Assembly (NCBI RefSeq): GCF_002775205.1
Contig: NC_036457.1
Location: 5,031,024-5,095,023, forward strand
DNA length: 64,000 bases
Direction of reading: 5' to 3'
Source of the DNA: Xiphophorus maculatus
Taxonomy: Eukaryota > Chordata > Actinopteri > Cyprinodontiformes > Poeciliidae
Below the pieces are notes generated by a model. That model was not told where the DNA came from. It saw only the letters and a list, made by a program, of their open reading frames with translations, and ran no database searches. Made by a program: the position numbers and the translations under genes. Numbering within the stretch: position 1 is the stretch's first letter; every line of letters starts with the position of its first letter. Shown piece after piece: positions 39,931 through 53,900 of the stretch.

Positions 39931-42900
39931 ATGGGAGTTCCGGCTTTTTTCCGCTGGCTGAGCCGGAAGTACCCGTCGATAATCGTCCACTGTGTGGAGG
40001 AGAAGGTGAGCTAGCATCGTTAGCACGGAAAACAACCCGGGTTGGCTTCACGTACCAGCCTGGAGAGACACAATTAAACAGCCTTTAATGTTCATGAACC
40101 CGTTTAAACCTGTTTAAACCGGGAGAAGGAGGCATGTTAAGGGAAATATCCCGGGTTATCCTCCAGTTCCAGTCTGGAACTGTTTGTGCAGTAAAGCAGC
40201 AGTTTTAGTAGCTGTGTTTACGTATCGACGTGATCAGGTTCCCGTGGAACAGGTGGATTTTCTGGAGCATCTGCTCCTCATCAGAAATAAGTTCTGGTTG
40301 TTTCAGGACGATCTACTGCTTCCTCGTGGTTTTGTCTTGCATCCCAGTGAAACCAGTTGGTTTTTTCCACAGGGGAAGGAGTGTAACGGCGTTCGCATCC
40401 CGGTGGACACGACCAAGCCGAACCCCAACGAGGTGGAGTTTGATAACCTGTACCTGGACATGAACGGGATCATCCACCCGTGCACCCACCCTGAGGACAA
40501 GTAGGAGCCTGATTCTGCAGCTCAGCTCTCATGTAGTTAGAAATAGAAACTTTTTGGCTTCAGAATGAAAAGATAAAGATGTTTTTTTTCCAGGCCCGCT
40601 CCAAAGAATGAGGATGAGATGATGGTGGCGATATTTGAGTACATCGACCGCCTGTTCAACATCGTGCGCCCCAGGCGGGTTCTCTACATGGCCATCGACG
40701 GAGTGGTGAGTCCCTCACGTCTGAATCAAACCTCTGAGAACCGCGGTTCACGGGCCTTCTCCTGGCCACTCCTCAGGCTCCTCGGGCCAAAATGAACCAG
40801 CAGCGCTCCCGGCGGTTCCGGGCCTCCAAGGAGGGGGCGGAGCTGACGGAGGAGAAGAACCGCATGAGGGAGGAGGTCATCCAGAGAGGTGTGTGACATG
40901 TTTAACCTGCCTTATGGGGTTAAATCGACCTGAACCTGAATCAGCTCCAGGTCCGGGCGATGTGGGTGGAGCAGCAGTCGGCCATCATGGCTTCACAGCC
41001 AGACTTTCTGTTCCTCTTTGCTCCAGAGAAACGGGAAACCATTGTGACTATTTTCATCCGTCTGCAGGAACGGATCAAAGATGGCGACTAGTTGAACGCG
41101 TTGATGCTCATGTTCTTCTTTCTGCACATAGTTATGTTTCACATGGACCGATTCATGAACTGTTAGCAGGAATCATCTGTTTTACATCACAGAACCTGAA
41201 ATCTGATCTGTAATGAATGAGAAATATTTATAACATAATCTAAATGCCTTTATTAAACGCCGATCAATAGATACCATGTTGTTAAAATAATCTTAACAGA
41301 TTTTTTTTGATAATTGTTGTAATCAAACATCTTATATTGATACACTCAGAAGAGTAGGAAGTGTTTTTTTAATCAGAATGCTGATGTGAACAATTAGAAA
41401 ATGAGAGGAATCACCTGTGAGGTGAAGCTCCGCCCACTTTGCATCTGCTTGTTGGCAGGAGGATATCTTCCACCAGAGGAGATCAAGGAGCGATTCGACA
41501 GCAACTGCATCACTCCTGTAAGTGCTGCGCTGGCTGTGATTGGTTGGTGTCTGCAGGGTTAAAGGTCACATTTTTCTGCAGGGCACAGAGTTCATGGATA
41601 ACCTGGCTCAGTGTCTACGTTACTACGTGGCGGAGCGGCTCAGCAACGACCCGGGATGGAAGAACGTGGTGGTGAGTTTCTCCTGACAGAACCGCACTCC
41701 GGACGCGATGCATTTCACTCCGATCCGTTTGTTCCCGTCCAGGTTTTCCTGTCTGACGCCAGCGTTCCAGGGGAAGGAGAACACAAGATCATGGATTTCA
41801 TCAGGAGACAGAGAGGTACGCTCCAAGACTTCTGCACAGACCCGCTCAGCCGTGGCACCAAAAACATAGAATAGCAATCACTTTTAACCAATGTTACAAA
41901 GTAATTTACATAAAAACATCATAAATGGCATGAGACACAAAAATTATACCAACCACCTTAAATACATAATTTAATACAAAATGAAATAATAAAAATACAA
42001 AATTAATTCAAATATTAAAAGCTTTATTATGGAAGCTAGTTTAAACTAACGTTTTAAAAGACGGCGAACTAAATAAAAAATGAATTCTGGCAGAAAACCT
42101 GCAGCCGAGCAAAAACATAAAAACCTTTTTCATCTCATTAAAGGATTTAATGCCGTTTTATATTTAGTAACAGAAATGTGAAAAACATGAAAATTAATAT
42201 CGGGAGAGATTTTCACACACACACAGAATAACAAGGCGTGTCCTCTACAGCTCAGCCCAACCACGACCCGAACACACACCACTGTCTGTGCGGCGCCGAC
42301 GGTAAGACCTCTCTCTCTGTTGGTCCTGGTTCCAGTCCTGGTCCTGGTTCTACCATGGTTCTGCTCTGTTCCCCAGCTGACCTCATCATGCTGGGCCTGG
42401 CCACCCATGAGCCAAACTTCACCATCATCAGGGAGGAGTTCAAGCCCAACAAGCCGCGGCCGTGTTCGTTGTGCGGCCAGACGGGCCACGAGATCAAGGA
42501 CTGTCAGGGCGTGGCGCGCCAGAAGCAGGGAGAGGTCTGCCTGCACCCGCCGCGCACTTCACTATGTTACACTGTATTCACTTTTGCTGGGAGTCTCCTT
42601 GTCTTTGTTGGAGCTTTATTTAAAGTTTTTTTTTTCTTCTGTATTATTCCTTTTTGGTATTTGTTTTCTTTTTATTATATTTTAGTATATTTCTTTACAT
42701 TTTGTTTGTGTTAAAAAATTTTATATTTAGCATTTTGTCATTATTATATTTAAAATATATTTATTTTTAATTGAAATGTTTATTTTTTGCATTTATTTTT
42801 CGTTGTTTTTTCTTTCTTTAAATGACAATAGTTGAAATAAATCCATCTGTCTTTCAGCATGATGAGTTCGCCGGCGCCATGCCTGCAGCCGAGCAGGAGT

Positions 42901-45900
42901 TCATCTTCATCAGGCTCTGCGTCCTGAGGGAGGTCTGTCACTCTTCATCACTCTTCATCACTCTGGTCCAGTTTTAGTCAGGATCCAGTTCAGGTTCTGT
43001 AGTTGGTGTCAGATAAACATGGAGGATCCAAACCAAACATTTATTAATTGTATGTGGAGTTGAATCACGGACCTGCAGCTGAGTGCTGGGTGTGTGTGTG
43101 TGTGGTCAGTACCTGTCCAGAGAGCTGACCATGGCCAGCCTGCCGTTCCCCTTCGACTTTGAGAGGAGCGTGGACGACTGGGTCTTCATGTGCTTCTTCG
43201 TGGGAAACGACTTCCTGCCTCACCTTCCTTCCCTGGAGATCAGGTGAGTCTGCAGGAAGATAAACTACTTTCCTGATTGGACAATAACTGTAATAATTAT
43301 TTAATGATGATGTAAATGTTAATCTGGATTATTTAATCCCTGGTGACAAGGCAAACTTTTCTATAAAACTGTAGAAATGAGCAGAAAATAATTGAACATT
43401 CAGCAGCTTGAGTTTATTTATTTTGATCATTTCTCTGTTTTTATCTTTGGCTGTTTGTGGAGATTTATCAGATGATTTAACTTCAGGCTAGTTCAAGTTT
43501 AGCTTTTCTAAATTCGAATAAAAATCTCAACATGAGTTTGTCAGGACAGCAGACGGCCTTTAGTTGTGCTGAGAAGCAGCTGATTGTAGCGGTTCTGATT
43601 GACAGCGGCGCTCCGTCTGGTTTGGTGTTTCAGGTCCGAAGCGTTTATGGGTGCAGATGAGGTTCCAGTTAATCAGCTAATCCTCGCGGCTCCTGGTTGA
43701 TCCTCTGAATGAGCGCTGGCATTTTAATCACGATCCATAATTAGCATTTTAAATCAGCGCCTCGGTTCTGCTCCTCTCTGCGCTCAGCCTGCCGTTCTGC
43801 TGCTGCAGAGGTTTGGGGCTGAAAAGGTTCAGAAATGAGACTTTTTGTGATTGTCGGATGGAAACATTTTAAACGTGTTCGACGCTCCACTCTGGAGGTT
43901 TTCTGTTGAATCCAATAAAAACTGAAATGATCTGAAGCTGAAACACGGACCGGACCGGGTTTCCACGTGGACTTGAAAAGTCTGGAAAACTATGGCACCG
44001 CTAGCTAAACTGTTAGCTGTGCTAACCTTAAAGCAGTAATCATAAGCTTTAGTTTGGCTAACGGTAAAGCTCTATATTAACATGATAGTCAGCAGAGGCT
44101 AATGCTAAGGCGCTACGCTATCACAGTACGTAGCAAATCACAGGTGTAGAATATAAAAATGTTAAAAAATTATACCAGAACTGTATTTAGTGTAAGCTAA
44201 TGCTAATACTCTTTCCATACTAACACATGTGCTACAACATGGTACATCACCCCCTGCAGGGCTGTATTTGTCATTACACACATTCCTGCAGCTTTGATCC
44301 TCAGGAAGTGATTCTTTAGAACAAACCTTTCATGGTTTAGTTTTGCTAACTCTGCTAGTGATTTAACGTAGCTCACCACAGAACTGGACATCAGCAGATC
44401 TCCAAACAGTGATGCATTCTGGGTACAGAATAAACGCCAACTTCTGCAGCAAATCACAGGTGTAGAATACAAAAGGAAACAGAACTGCTGCCTAAATGGA
44501 CTTCAAAATAAGAGCATGAACTTGAACAGTTCAAAATCTGAATTAATGGGGCCAATGAGAAAACTGCTGGTTCTGGTCCAGTCAAGCAGCTGATCTGAGG
44601 TTTCCAGATAATCAGAAATCAATTATCTAAAGATGATGTAAGCTTCTGGACTCCAAAAAATAAAATTATTTACTGGAGCAGAACCAGCCCGGAGTCTCAG
44701 ATCTAGTTAATAAATTACAGCTTAAGAACTTCAGCTCCTCTTCATCTTCATCTCCTGTCGTCCCCACAGAGAAGGCGCCATCGACCGGCTGGTCAGCATC
44801 TACAAGGACGTGGTGCACAAGACCGGAGTGAGTATCCGACTCGGTCCGGTCAGACCCGGTCTGTCCGGTCGGTCTGTCTCTGACCTCCGGCGTTCTTCTG
44901 CAGGGCTACCTGACACAGAACGGGTTCGTGAACCTGGAGCGGGTGGAGTTGATCATGCAGGCGGTGGGCGTGGCCGAGGATAACATCTTCAGGAAGCGCA
45001 AAGAGGACGATGTGAGACGCCGGAGGACGGAGGAACCGCGCTTTGTGGCTGCTCCTCTAAACTTCCTCTTTCTTCCTGCAGGAGAACTTCAAGAGGAGAA
45101 ACAAGGAGAAACGGAAGAGGATGAAGGTGAGTCCAGCTGCCAGTCCCGACCTCTGACCCGTCCTTCTGGTGCGTCATGCGTTTTCTCCACCCACAGGCCG
45201 AGCAGCAGGGTCCGGCTTTCATGACCTCGGGTCAGTTCGCCCCCCAGGCCCTGGGCAGGAGGGACCGTCCTGAGCCGGTCCACAACGCTCGCTACCAGGC
45301 CTACGACATGAGGATGCAGTCGGTCGAGCAGCACAACAAGGTAGCATCAGCTCAGCTAACGTTCAGCTAGCAATCAGCTAACGTTCAGGTGGCGATCAGG
45401 TAGCATTGTCTCTGTGGTCAGAAGGCTCCGCCCCCTCTGCAGATGTTCTTGTTTTTATAAATGTTTCCAGCATGATAAATGAAGATGGTGAACCTTAGAA
45501 ATGTCTGAAGCAGAAAAGATTTGAGGTTATGAGTGGAATCCTGTCGGTGTGCAGGGACGGGTTCTGGAGGCCAGTTCAGACTGAATGCAGAGTTTAAATC
45601 CTCGTTTTCTCCAATCGTTTGTTTCTGTCTGGTTTCTCCTGCAGGATGCAGCTCAGTCTCTGAAGTCCATGATGAGGAACGGAGGCAGGGTGAGTTCACT
45701 CACTTCTCTCTCACGTTCTTTTTCTTTTTACATATTTAGAATATTTTCTACACATTTAAACTCAAAGGGAAACATGAAGGTACTGACAGTGCAGACTGTA
45801 TATTTGATTTATTATTTTCTATTCAGGAACGCTCAGTAGTTTCTAGAACAGCTGGTTCCGGAGCAGATCTGCCCCCTGGCCTCAGTAAATGAGTATTGTT

Positions 45901-48900
45901 GCCATAGACTGACTGCAGCTGTTTGTGGGTTTTGTTGCCCTGCTCAGTCGTCTGCAGGCGTGAGCGACGGCACAGACCGAGGAGTCAAAAGGAAATGTGA
46001 GGACAGCGACAGTGAGCCGGAGCCCGAAGACAACGTCAGGTCAGGCGTTTACCATCACTCTGACTGCAGGCCGGAACCGGGTCAGAACCAGACACTGACA
46101 CCGCTCCAGTCACAACTCCTGAGTATCTGTCTTGAAAACATCAGAACTGCTTCTAAGCTAAACTTTGAACTGATTCCACTCCTGAATCAGATCAGCTGCA
46201 GGCACTGAACCCTCCCCATTGCTCCCAGTGCTTCCAGTGCTCCCAGTGCTCTGCTTCCCTCCCAGCCTGATTAATATGGAAATCAGGAACGTGGCAGTAA
46301 ATTCCTCAGTGATGCTCTCCTCAAAGCTCCTAAATCCACCAAGCTAAATTGGTATTCATGCTGCCTCCCCCCCCCCCGCCACTTACACACACTTACCCCC
46401 TTGTGTGTAAGTGTGTGTCTGTGTGTGTAAGTGTGTGTCTGTGTGTGTGTTGCTGCAGGCTGTGGGAGGAGGGCTGGAAGCAGAGATACTATAAGACCAA
46501 GTTTGACGTGGACGTGTCCGACGACGGCTTCAGGAAGAAGGTGGTGCGCTCCTACGTGGAGGGGCTGTGCTGGGTGCTGCGCTACTACTACCAGGTAATC
46601 GGGACACGCTGGCTGGTTCTGGCTGAACCGGAACCAGAACCTGGACCCATCACTAGTCGGTTCCGCCTGTGCTGTTGCAGTACTCCAGTATTAACTTCCA
46701 CTAAATATCATGTTAGCATAGCGCTTTAGCATTAGCTTCCTCTACATACCATGTTGTTGTAGAGCGTTAGCGTAGCTAGCTTTTAGCGTCGGAGCGTCAG
46801 GAAACTGGTTGGCCAGAATCCCAGAATGTTTCCCAACAGGACAGTGATCCCAAACACGAGTCCAATCGGGAACATTTTGGTTCTGATCCGGTCCGTTTGC
46901 TTCTCACACACAAGGAAAATTGTTCTGTGGGTTCTTTAATAGAAGTTTGAGGTCAAAGGTCATGGTTCTTTAGTTTTTCACTGAGCTTAGAGAGCTTCAG
47001 AGTTTTTTTCTCTTGATGCATTTAAGGACTGGAAATGGTGGGAATTCTTAGTTCTGATGCATTCAAAGGAACCGGATTATTCAGGATAACCGAAACCAAA
47101 ACGTTCCAAATAAATTACTAAAACTCCCAGGTGGTCCTTGTGGATCGGCTGGAGTTCTGACTGGACCGCTCCGGTTCCGGCCCCGTTCTCCTTGTAGATG
47201 TTGAAGCAGCCGGGTGAAATGTTTGGGAATCCCTCCAACAACAGGATGCTGCTGGTCCAAACTGGGAGCGCTGTTTTTCCGGCTGGTTCCTCTCAGGAGA
47301 GCCTAACCGGACGGGCTGCAGCGACCCGGCCCTGGTTGAAGTGTGACCTTTGACCCCAGAGCTCCTCCTGAATCTCTAATGCAGCTGATGAACTCTTTGA
47401 TTGGCCCGGTCCAGTCCGGTTCTGCTCGTTCTGAATGTGAGCGGGAGTGGTGCTAACGCTGCGGCGCCAGCCCTCAGAGGTTCATCATCCCGGACGGATC
47501 GGCCCGGTTCTGCTCTCCGCCTTTGGTCCCGGGGGTCGGTTCTGAAGGGCCCGGCGACCCCCGGTGGACGGGGACGTGCCTGTCCTCTACTGCTGCAGAT
47601 TATGATCAGGCACGCCTCGGCCGACCCAAACCTCACAGGACCCCAGGACACTGAGAGGATCAGAACCAAACCTGGGCTCTGGGTCAGAACCGCTCTGTTT
47701 AAATCCTCCAGCTGGTTGCCATGGAAACGGCTCCCTAATCGGCCGATTCGTTTAATCTTTATTTTTTTAACTACAATTCTTTTAGTTGAGTTTTAAATTT
47801 TTTATCTAAACTTTTTATTTAAAAAATGTTAGTTTAGTTAAACATTTTATTATTTTATTGTTATTTAATTACAGATCTTTTCATCTTTTTAGTAGTTACT
47901 CTAATGTTTAAATATTTAGAACATTTAATTCTAAATTAATAAATTGAAACTATGTTTTAATTAGTTATGAATATAATTTGTTTATTTATGGATCTGATTT
48001 GTAGTGTGATCACATCTATGGATGAAACTCATTAATCGGTTCTGGTTCTGTTGGGTCGCTCTGATGAGAAGCCGCCCGTTTTGCTGAGGTTGATTGTGGC
48101 GGTTCAGATGGAGATCGGGTCGCTGAACGCCGTGGCGGCTTCTTAAAGCGACGAAGGCCGGCTGGGATTACTGGGATTATTCCCGGGAATAAATGGCGGT
48201 CAAAAAGCATTTCGTCATTGCAGCTTCTGATTGATTGATCTGGGATCTGTTATAGATTTTATATCGATTCAACATTCTTATCAGTTTCTGATTACTTTCT
48301 AAAATAATTTAATCCAGATTATTGTTTTCATTTTCCTTCCTGATTTATTTTAGAATGAACACTTTGACGCTTCTAGGAAATTTATTTGGTTTTCTTAAAC
48401 CGGTGCTGGACCTTGATCAGAATCAGTGCCGGGCCTGGTTCTGGTTATGGTTCTGACCCGTTCCCTCCTGCAGGGCTGCGCCTCCTGGAAGTGGTTCTTC
48501 CCGTTCCACTACGCTCCGTTCGCCTCCGACTTCAGAGACATCCAGGAAATGTTTTCAGAGTTCGAGAAGGACACCAAGCCGGTGAGGAGGTTCTGGGTTT
48601 ATCGGGTTGGGCCGGAACCGCTCGCCCGTCCGGTTCTGACCGCTCTGCTGTTCTGTTCAGTTCAAGCCTCTGGAGCAGCTGATGGGAGTGTTTCCTGCCG
48701 CCAGTGGGAACTTCCTGCCGCCCACATGGAGGAACCTGATGATGAGCGCGGTGAGTTGGCCAGCAGGAAGTGATGCGCAGGAAGTTACCTGTTTGACCCG
48801 CTGCTGTGCTGCAGGATTCCTCCATCATCGACTTTTACCCCGACGACTTCGCCATCGACCTGAATGGGAAGAAGTACGCCTGGCAGGGTGAGATCACTTC

Positions 48901-50957
48901 CTGTCAGCATGCTGATGACATCATTATGACATCATAGCGCAGCTTTCAGCAGACGGTATTTTTTTCCTCCAATCTGTCTTGTTCCTGCTCCCTCCTGAAG
49001 GCGTGGCCCTGCTGCCGTTTGTGGATGAGCGCCGACTGAGGGCGGCTCTGGCTGACGTTTACCCCGACCTGACGCCCGAAGAAGGTGAGACCAGGTCACC
49101 GCACCTGGTGGGAAGGGGTCGCCTGGTGGGAAGGGGTCGCCTGGTGGGAAGGGGTCGCCTGGTGGGAAGGGGTCACCTGGTGTTGTCTTGGTGTTTGGTG
49201 GGGTTAAGGCGACCTCTAGTGGTGGGACATGATGCTCCAGTCGGACCCAAACGGCCTCCTGTAGCTGTGTTGCATTATGGGATGCGGTGAACAAACATTT
49301 CCTGAAAGTGTAAAGCTGCAACTTTCAGGACGTCTGGCAACCCGAAAACGCAACAAGCTGCAAATACAGCAACTTTGTTAAAAAAAAACGGGTTCTGCTG
49401 CCTCGGACCCGTCCAGAACCCGGTCCGGTTCTGCTGCCTCGGACCCGTTCAGAACCTGCCTCTCTCTGTGTTGCAGTGCGGAGGAACAGTCTGGGCAGCG
49501 ACATCTTGTTCCTGGGCAGATCTCACCCGCTGTTCGACTTCATCCATGAGCTGTACCGCTCAGAGACCCAGGAGGTACCAGAACCAGACCCAGAACCTCT
49601 GTTGTGGGGTTTCTGGTGGTAAAGCAGCTCTGCGTCTCTTCCAGGAGGCCCCGGTTCCGGCAGAGCTCTGCCACGGCATCCAGGGAACGCTGAACCTGGA
49701 CGACAACCCCATCCTTCCAGACGAGTAAGAACCTGAGCAGGCTTTTCCCAGAGTTCTGCTGGAACCTGACCCAGAAATGAGCTGGTTCTGTTTGTGCTCC
49801 TCAGGACAGTGAAGTCGCCTGTTCCTCTACTCAGAGACATTTCACTCAACAGCTCCATCAAGTGAGTCCATGTTAAAAAATCATTGTTCTTGTATTTAAC
49901 TAAACTTTTTAATGAACAAAAATAAGTGTAAATTAAATACTAATAAATAAAATTAATAAGGTATTCAATTAGTTTTTTATGAGCAAAATAAAATCTAAAG
50001 TTTTATTTATTTTTAACTAACTTTGCAGCATGTTTGGCCCCGGGGGGCCACCGTAGAAGCTGCTGTTTGGCTCATTCAGACCAGTTTTTAATGGTCTCCG
50101 TCGGCTGGGAGCAGAAATGCTGTAAACTCTTTTCTCTCCCTGCAGTGTGAAGTTCAGGGATCCTCAGTTCGCTGAAGGCTTCGTGTTCAAAGCGGTTCTT
50201 CTGCCGGGAGCCAAGTAAGAACGTTTCCTTCCAGGAACCAGTTGTTGTTCTTTCTGCTGCTGGTTTTACTGGGAACCTCCAGGATTATCTGGAAACAAAG
50301 ACGTTTCACATCTCATTCAGAGTCCTTGTGGGATTTTATAGAAGTGAAGGCAGACGGCACCAGTTTAACCAGTTTATCTTTTCCAGGATGCCCAGCAAGG
50401 TGCTGAAACCAGAAGACTATGAGCGAGGGGCCCGGGGCCCCTGGAGGCCCCAGCTGGGCTTCAACCCCAACAGGCAGCAGGCCCACCTGGACCAGGCTGG
50501 CTTCCGGGCGCTGGGGTAACCATGGCAACGCTCAGACCGTCTGAACAAAAACAACCAATCAGAGCCAGGAGGATGAGTGCTGCCAATCATCCTCATGGAC
50601 ACGCTGCTAAATGTGCTAATGGTTACTGAAAAACTGGCTATGCCAACTAGCATTAGCATTCGTACAGGCTTTGTGGCAAACTAGCTGTAGCGTAGCAGCA
50701 AGTACATCAGTGTGATTGACAGCGCTAAGACCCTCCTCCTGGCTCTGATTGGTAGATTGTGACTGGTGTGTTTCTAATGTGGGACTGGGAGGACTGGGAT
50801 AGTAGATTGATGTGATCTGGTGATCATTTGAACAAATGTGTAAAAATAAGATTTGTTAAGAAAGTAAAATTCTGCAGCTTTGATTTCTGAGTTCCAGATG
50901 AAATGGAAACCAGCAGAACCTGCATCAGCTGTGCTGCTCATCAGCGGGCCCAATGCG

Positions 50958-50992
<35 letters not shown>

Positions 50993-53900
50993 CTGGCGGG
51001 GCGCGGCCCCCATCAGCCAGCTGTGATTGCAGTCTGCAGCAGGCTGGAATTATCATCAGGGAAATGGGAATAATTGAACATCTGGACGTTTCTGTTTGGA
51101 AGATAATTAGTCAGCGATTAGAGGATCAGAACCAGCAGAGTCCAGTTAGAGAGCAATCAGAGCTCAGTGGTTTACTGGTTTTACTGGTTTGTGCCCCTGC
51201 AGCCACAGCCTGCCCAGAGCCCAGCAGTTCAGAGGTCAGTACAGCAACGCTGCACCGCCCAGCAGCTACCACCAGGGGAGCTACAGCCGCCACGCCCACA
51301 GCAGCGGCCAGCAGCACTTCCAGCGTAAGACTCCGCCGCCTCTGACCCGACCTCTGACCCACCAGACACAACCTCCGTCTGCCGGGCCACTAGGGGGCAG
51401 CACCTTCCTCGGGAAGCTGATGGGAATGAGATGAGACAGGAAGTGACATGGAATTTATAGAGACTTTGTATAGGCCATTTGCTGAAAGAGCAACGCACTG
51501 AGTGGGAATGAAGACAAACTGAACTATAATTAATATTTTCCATTAAAGATAAAAACTTCTTGGCCTGTGAATTCTAGCAGAACTCCTCTAGTCTGAGCTT
51601 CAGCTGGTTCACATTCTGGAAAATAATCTGTTAGCATCCAGTTATCAATCAGTTGATCAATAACTGGTGGAAATGCTGGAGGAGCCGCTGGACTCTGAGT
51701 CGCCGCTCCGTCTGACTCCAGACGCTCCAGATTTCAGGTTAGATACTGACGGCTATATCCTCTGAGCAGAACCTCTGCAGCGGCCCGTTAGCAGGCTGCA
51801 GCTGCTGAGGGCAGTTACTAATTACAGAGACTGACAGCGGCCCTCTTGTCCTCTTTGAGGGACGCGATGGACAGGACAGTGCCTCATAATTGGACTGACT
51901 GACTGGGTGGGTGGGTGGTCCACTTCAACTCTGCTGCTGGAGATCAACCAGAGAGAGAGAATGGGCCTGCTGCTTGACCCCACACACACACCAACACGTA
52001 CACACTCTTGCACTCACTCCCATCAGCCTGATAAACTGACCAACCGATTCCAGAACGTTGGAAAGGATTCATGGATTCAGCAACTTTTATTAATAAAATC
52101 TGAAAACTGCGGCTTGCTCTCACTTTACTGCACTTCAATCCTGGCCACTTGATTGGTAGAAAGCTGTGATGACGTCAGAGCTTGATCTCCAGAGGATCTC
52201 CAGAGATCCACAGCTCAAGTGGGAGGCCTGGCCAACATGGAGGAGTTCTGCTGGTCGAACACAGTTAGCATGCTAGCACCCATCGCTCCGAATTAGCATG
52301 CTAGCACCCATCGCTCTGAATTAGCATGCTAGCACTGATCAGTAGATGTTAGCATGATGGGTTAGCATGCTAGCAGGATGGGTTCACTGCTGCTTCACTG
52401 GAGGTGAAGCAGCGATGCCGGGAGGCGAACCTCCCGGCATCGATGATCATCGATGATTGAAAGCGATGATTGGAGCTGCAGGTTGATGGTTCTGATCCCA
52501 CCAGGACAGACCGAGCCTCAGAGTTCTGGTTCTGCGTCCATGGTGAAGCTCTGGTTTCCTGGTTCTGGAAGGTTCTAACAGCGTTCGGGTCTGGACCTCC
52601 AGTGAAGCAGCTCCTGGTCCCTCTGACCCGCTTAACCCCCCCCCAGCCACTCGACCCCGACCCCCCCCCCCCCCCCCCCCCCTGTTAACAAACAGGCCTG
52701 CTGCAGCTGGTCGTCGCCGTGGTAACCGGTTCTTTGTGAGTCGCTGCAGCGACGGAGCCCAGGTACTTGAGGCGTCCACAATGCCGCCTGCTGAATGCTT
52801 CCCTCGTTTTCCCAACTGGAGAATGTTAATGCAGTGTTCCGGACCCGACCCCCACCGGACCCGACCCGACCCGGAGCCACTCTGAAAACCCGACAGCTGA
52901 CAGTTATAAATGTTTCTACAGTCAAACTGAGTCTTGGGAATGTTCCTACAATAAAACCCAAAAGTTCCTGGAACCGGAACCGGTCCTGATCCTGACTCCA
53001 GAACCGGTCCTGATTCTGTTTTGTTCCCTGCAGATTCCAGGCAGAACGCACCGCAGCGTCCGCCGCCGTCCTTCAGCAGCGTCCCGCCACCGTTCCCCAG
53101 GTGAGTTTGACGCTCCGATCCTGGTTCTGATCCGAATCACTTCAACCCAGCAAACTGTTTTACTGTCCTATGTTTGTTTTTCCAGGGAATGTTTCTGTTT
53201 AACTGTTAAAATTGAATAATTTTCCGGGTGTTTTTGTTTCTCCTGTAAAACCTCCCGGCGTTCCCGTCAGTATTCCCGCCTGCAGGCGGGTGCAGCTTCA
53301 TGACTAACGCTGCGGCGGCTGTCCAGTCCGGATCCGGCTCCTGGACGCAGCTTCCCGTCGATCCGGGTCGATCCGGGTCGCTCCTCATTCCCGGAGGCTG
53401 AGCGGTTTCCTTAAGCCTCTCAGGAACTCTGAGTGGGGATTAGGCAGCGGCGTTCCGATCGGAACGCCGCTCTGAGTGTGACATGGTTCAGTAATGAGGG
53501 ATGGGAGCGTCTTCATTATCCGGCCGGACGCTCCGGGAGCCGCTCCGACCCGAGCCAGAACTCCAGAACCAAACAGGAAGTTCAGCCGCTCTGTGTTTCA
53601 TTGAAACTCCCAGATTCAGGAATGTTTTTATAAAAACTCTCCATTTTCAGGACCGGAAAACTTTGGTTTCAGGAAAGAAGTGACGCTGTAAAAGTTTCCT
53701 TCAGAATCAACAAATTCACTGCAAAAACAACAAACCAGTTTTGTGGTTTCTAAACTCGTTTCTAAGGACAGGAGCTGATTTAATCATTCATATCATTTTA
53801 AAAAGTTGGATTATTTCAGTGAGAAAACATTTTTCCATGTTGTAAGTGAAGCGTTCTGCCAGCTTTCCCAACACCAGTGAATAATTTAGCTAGCTAGCTC

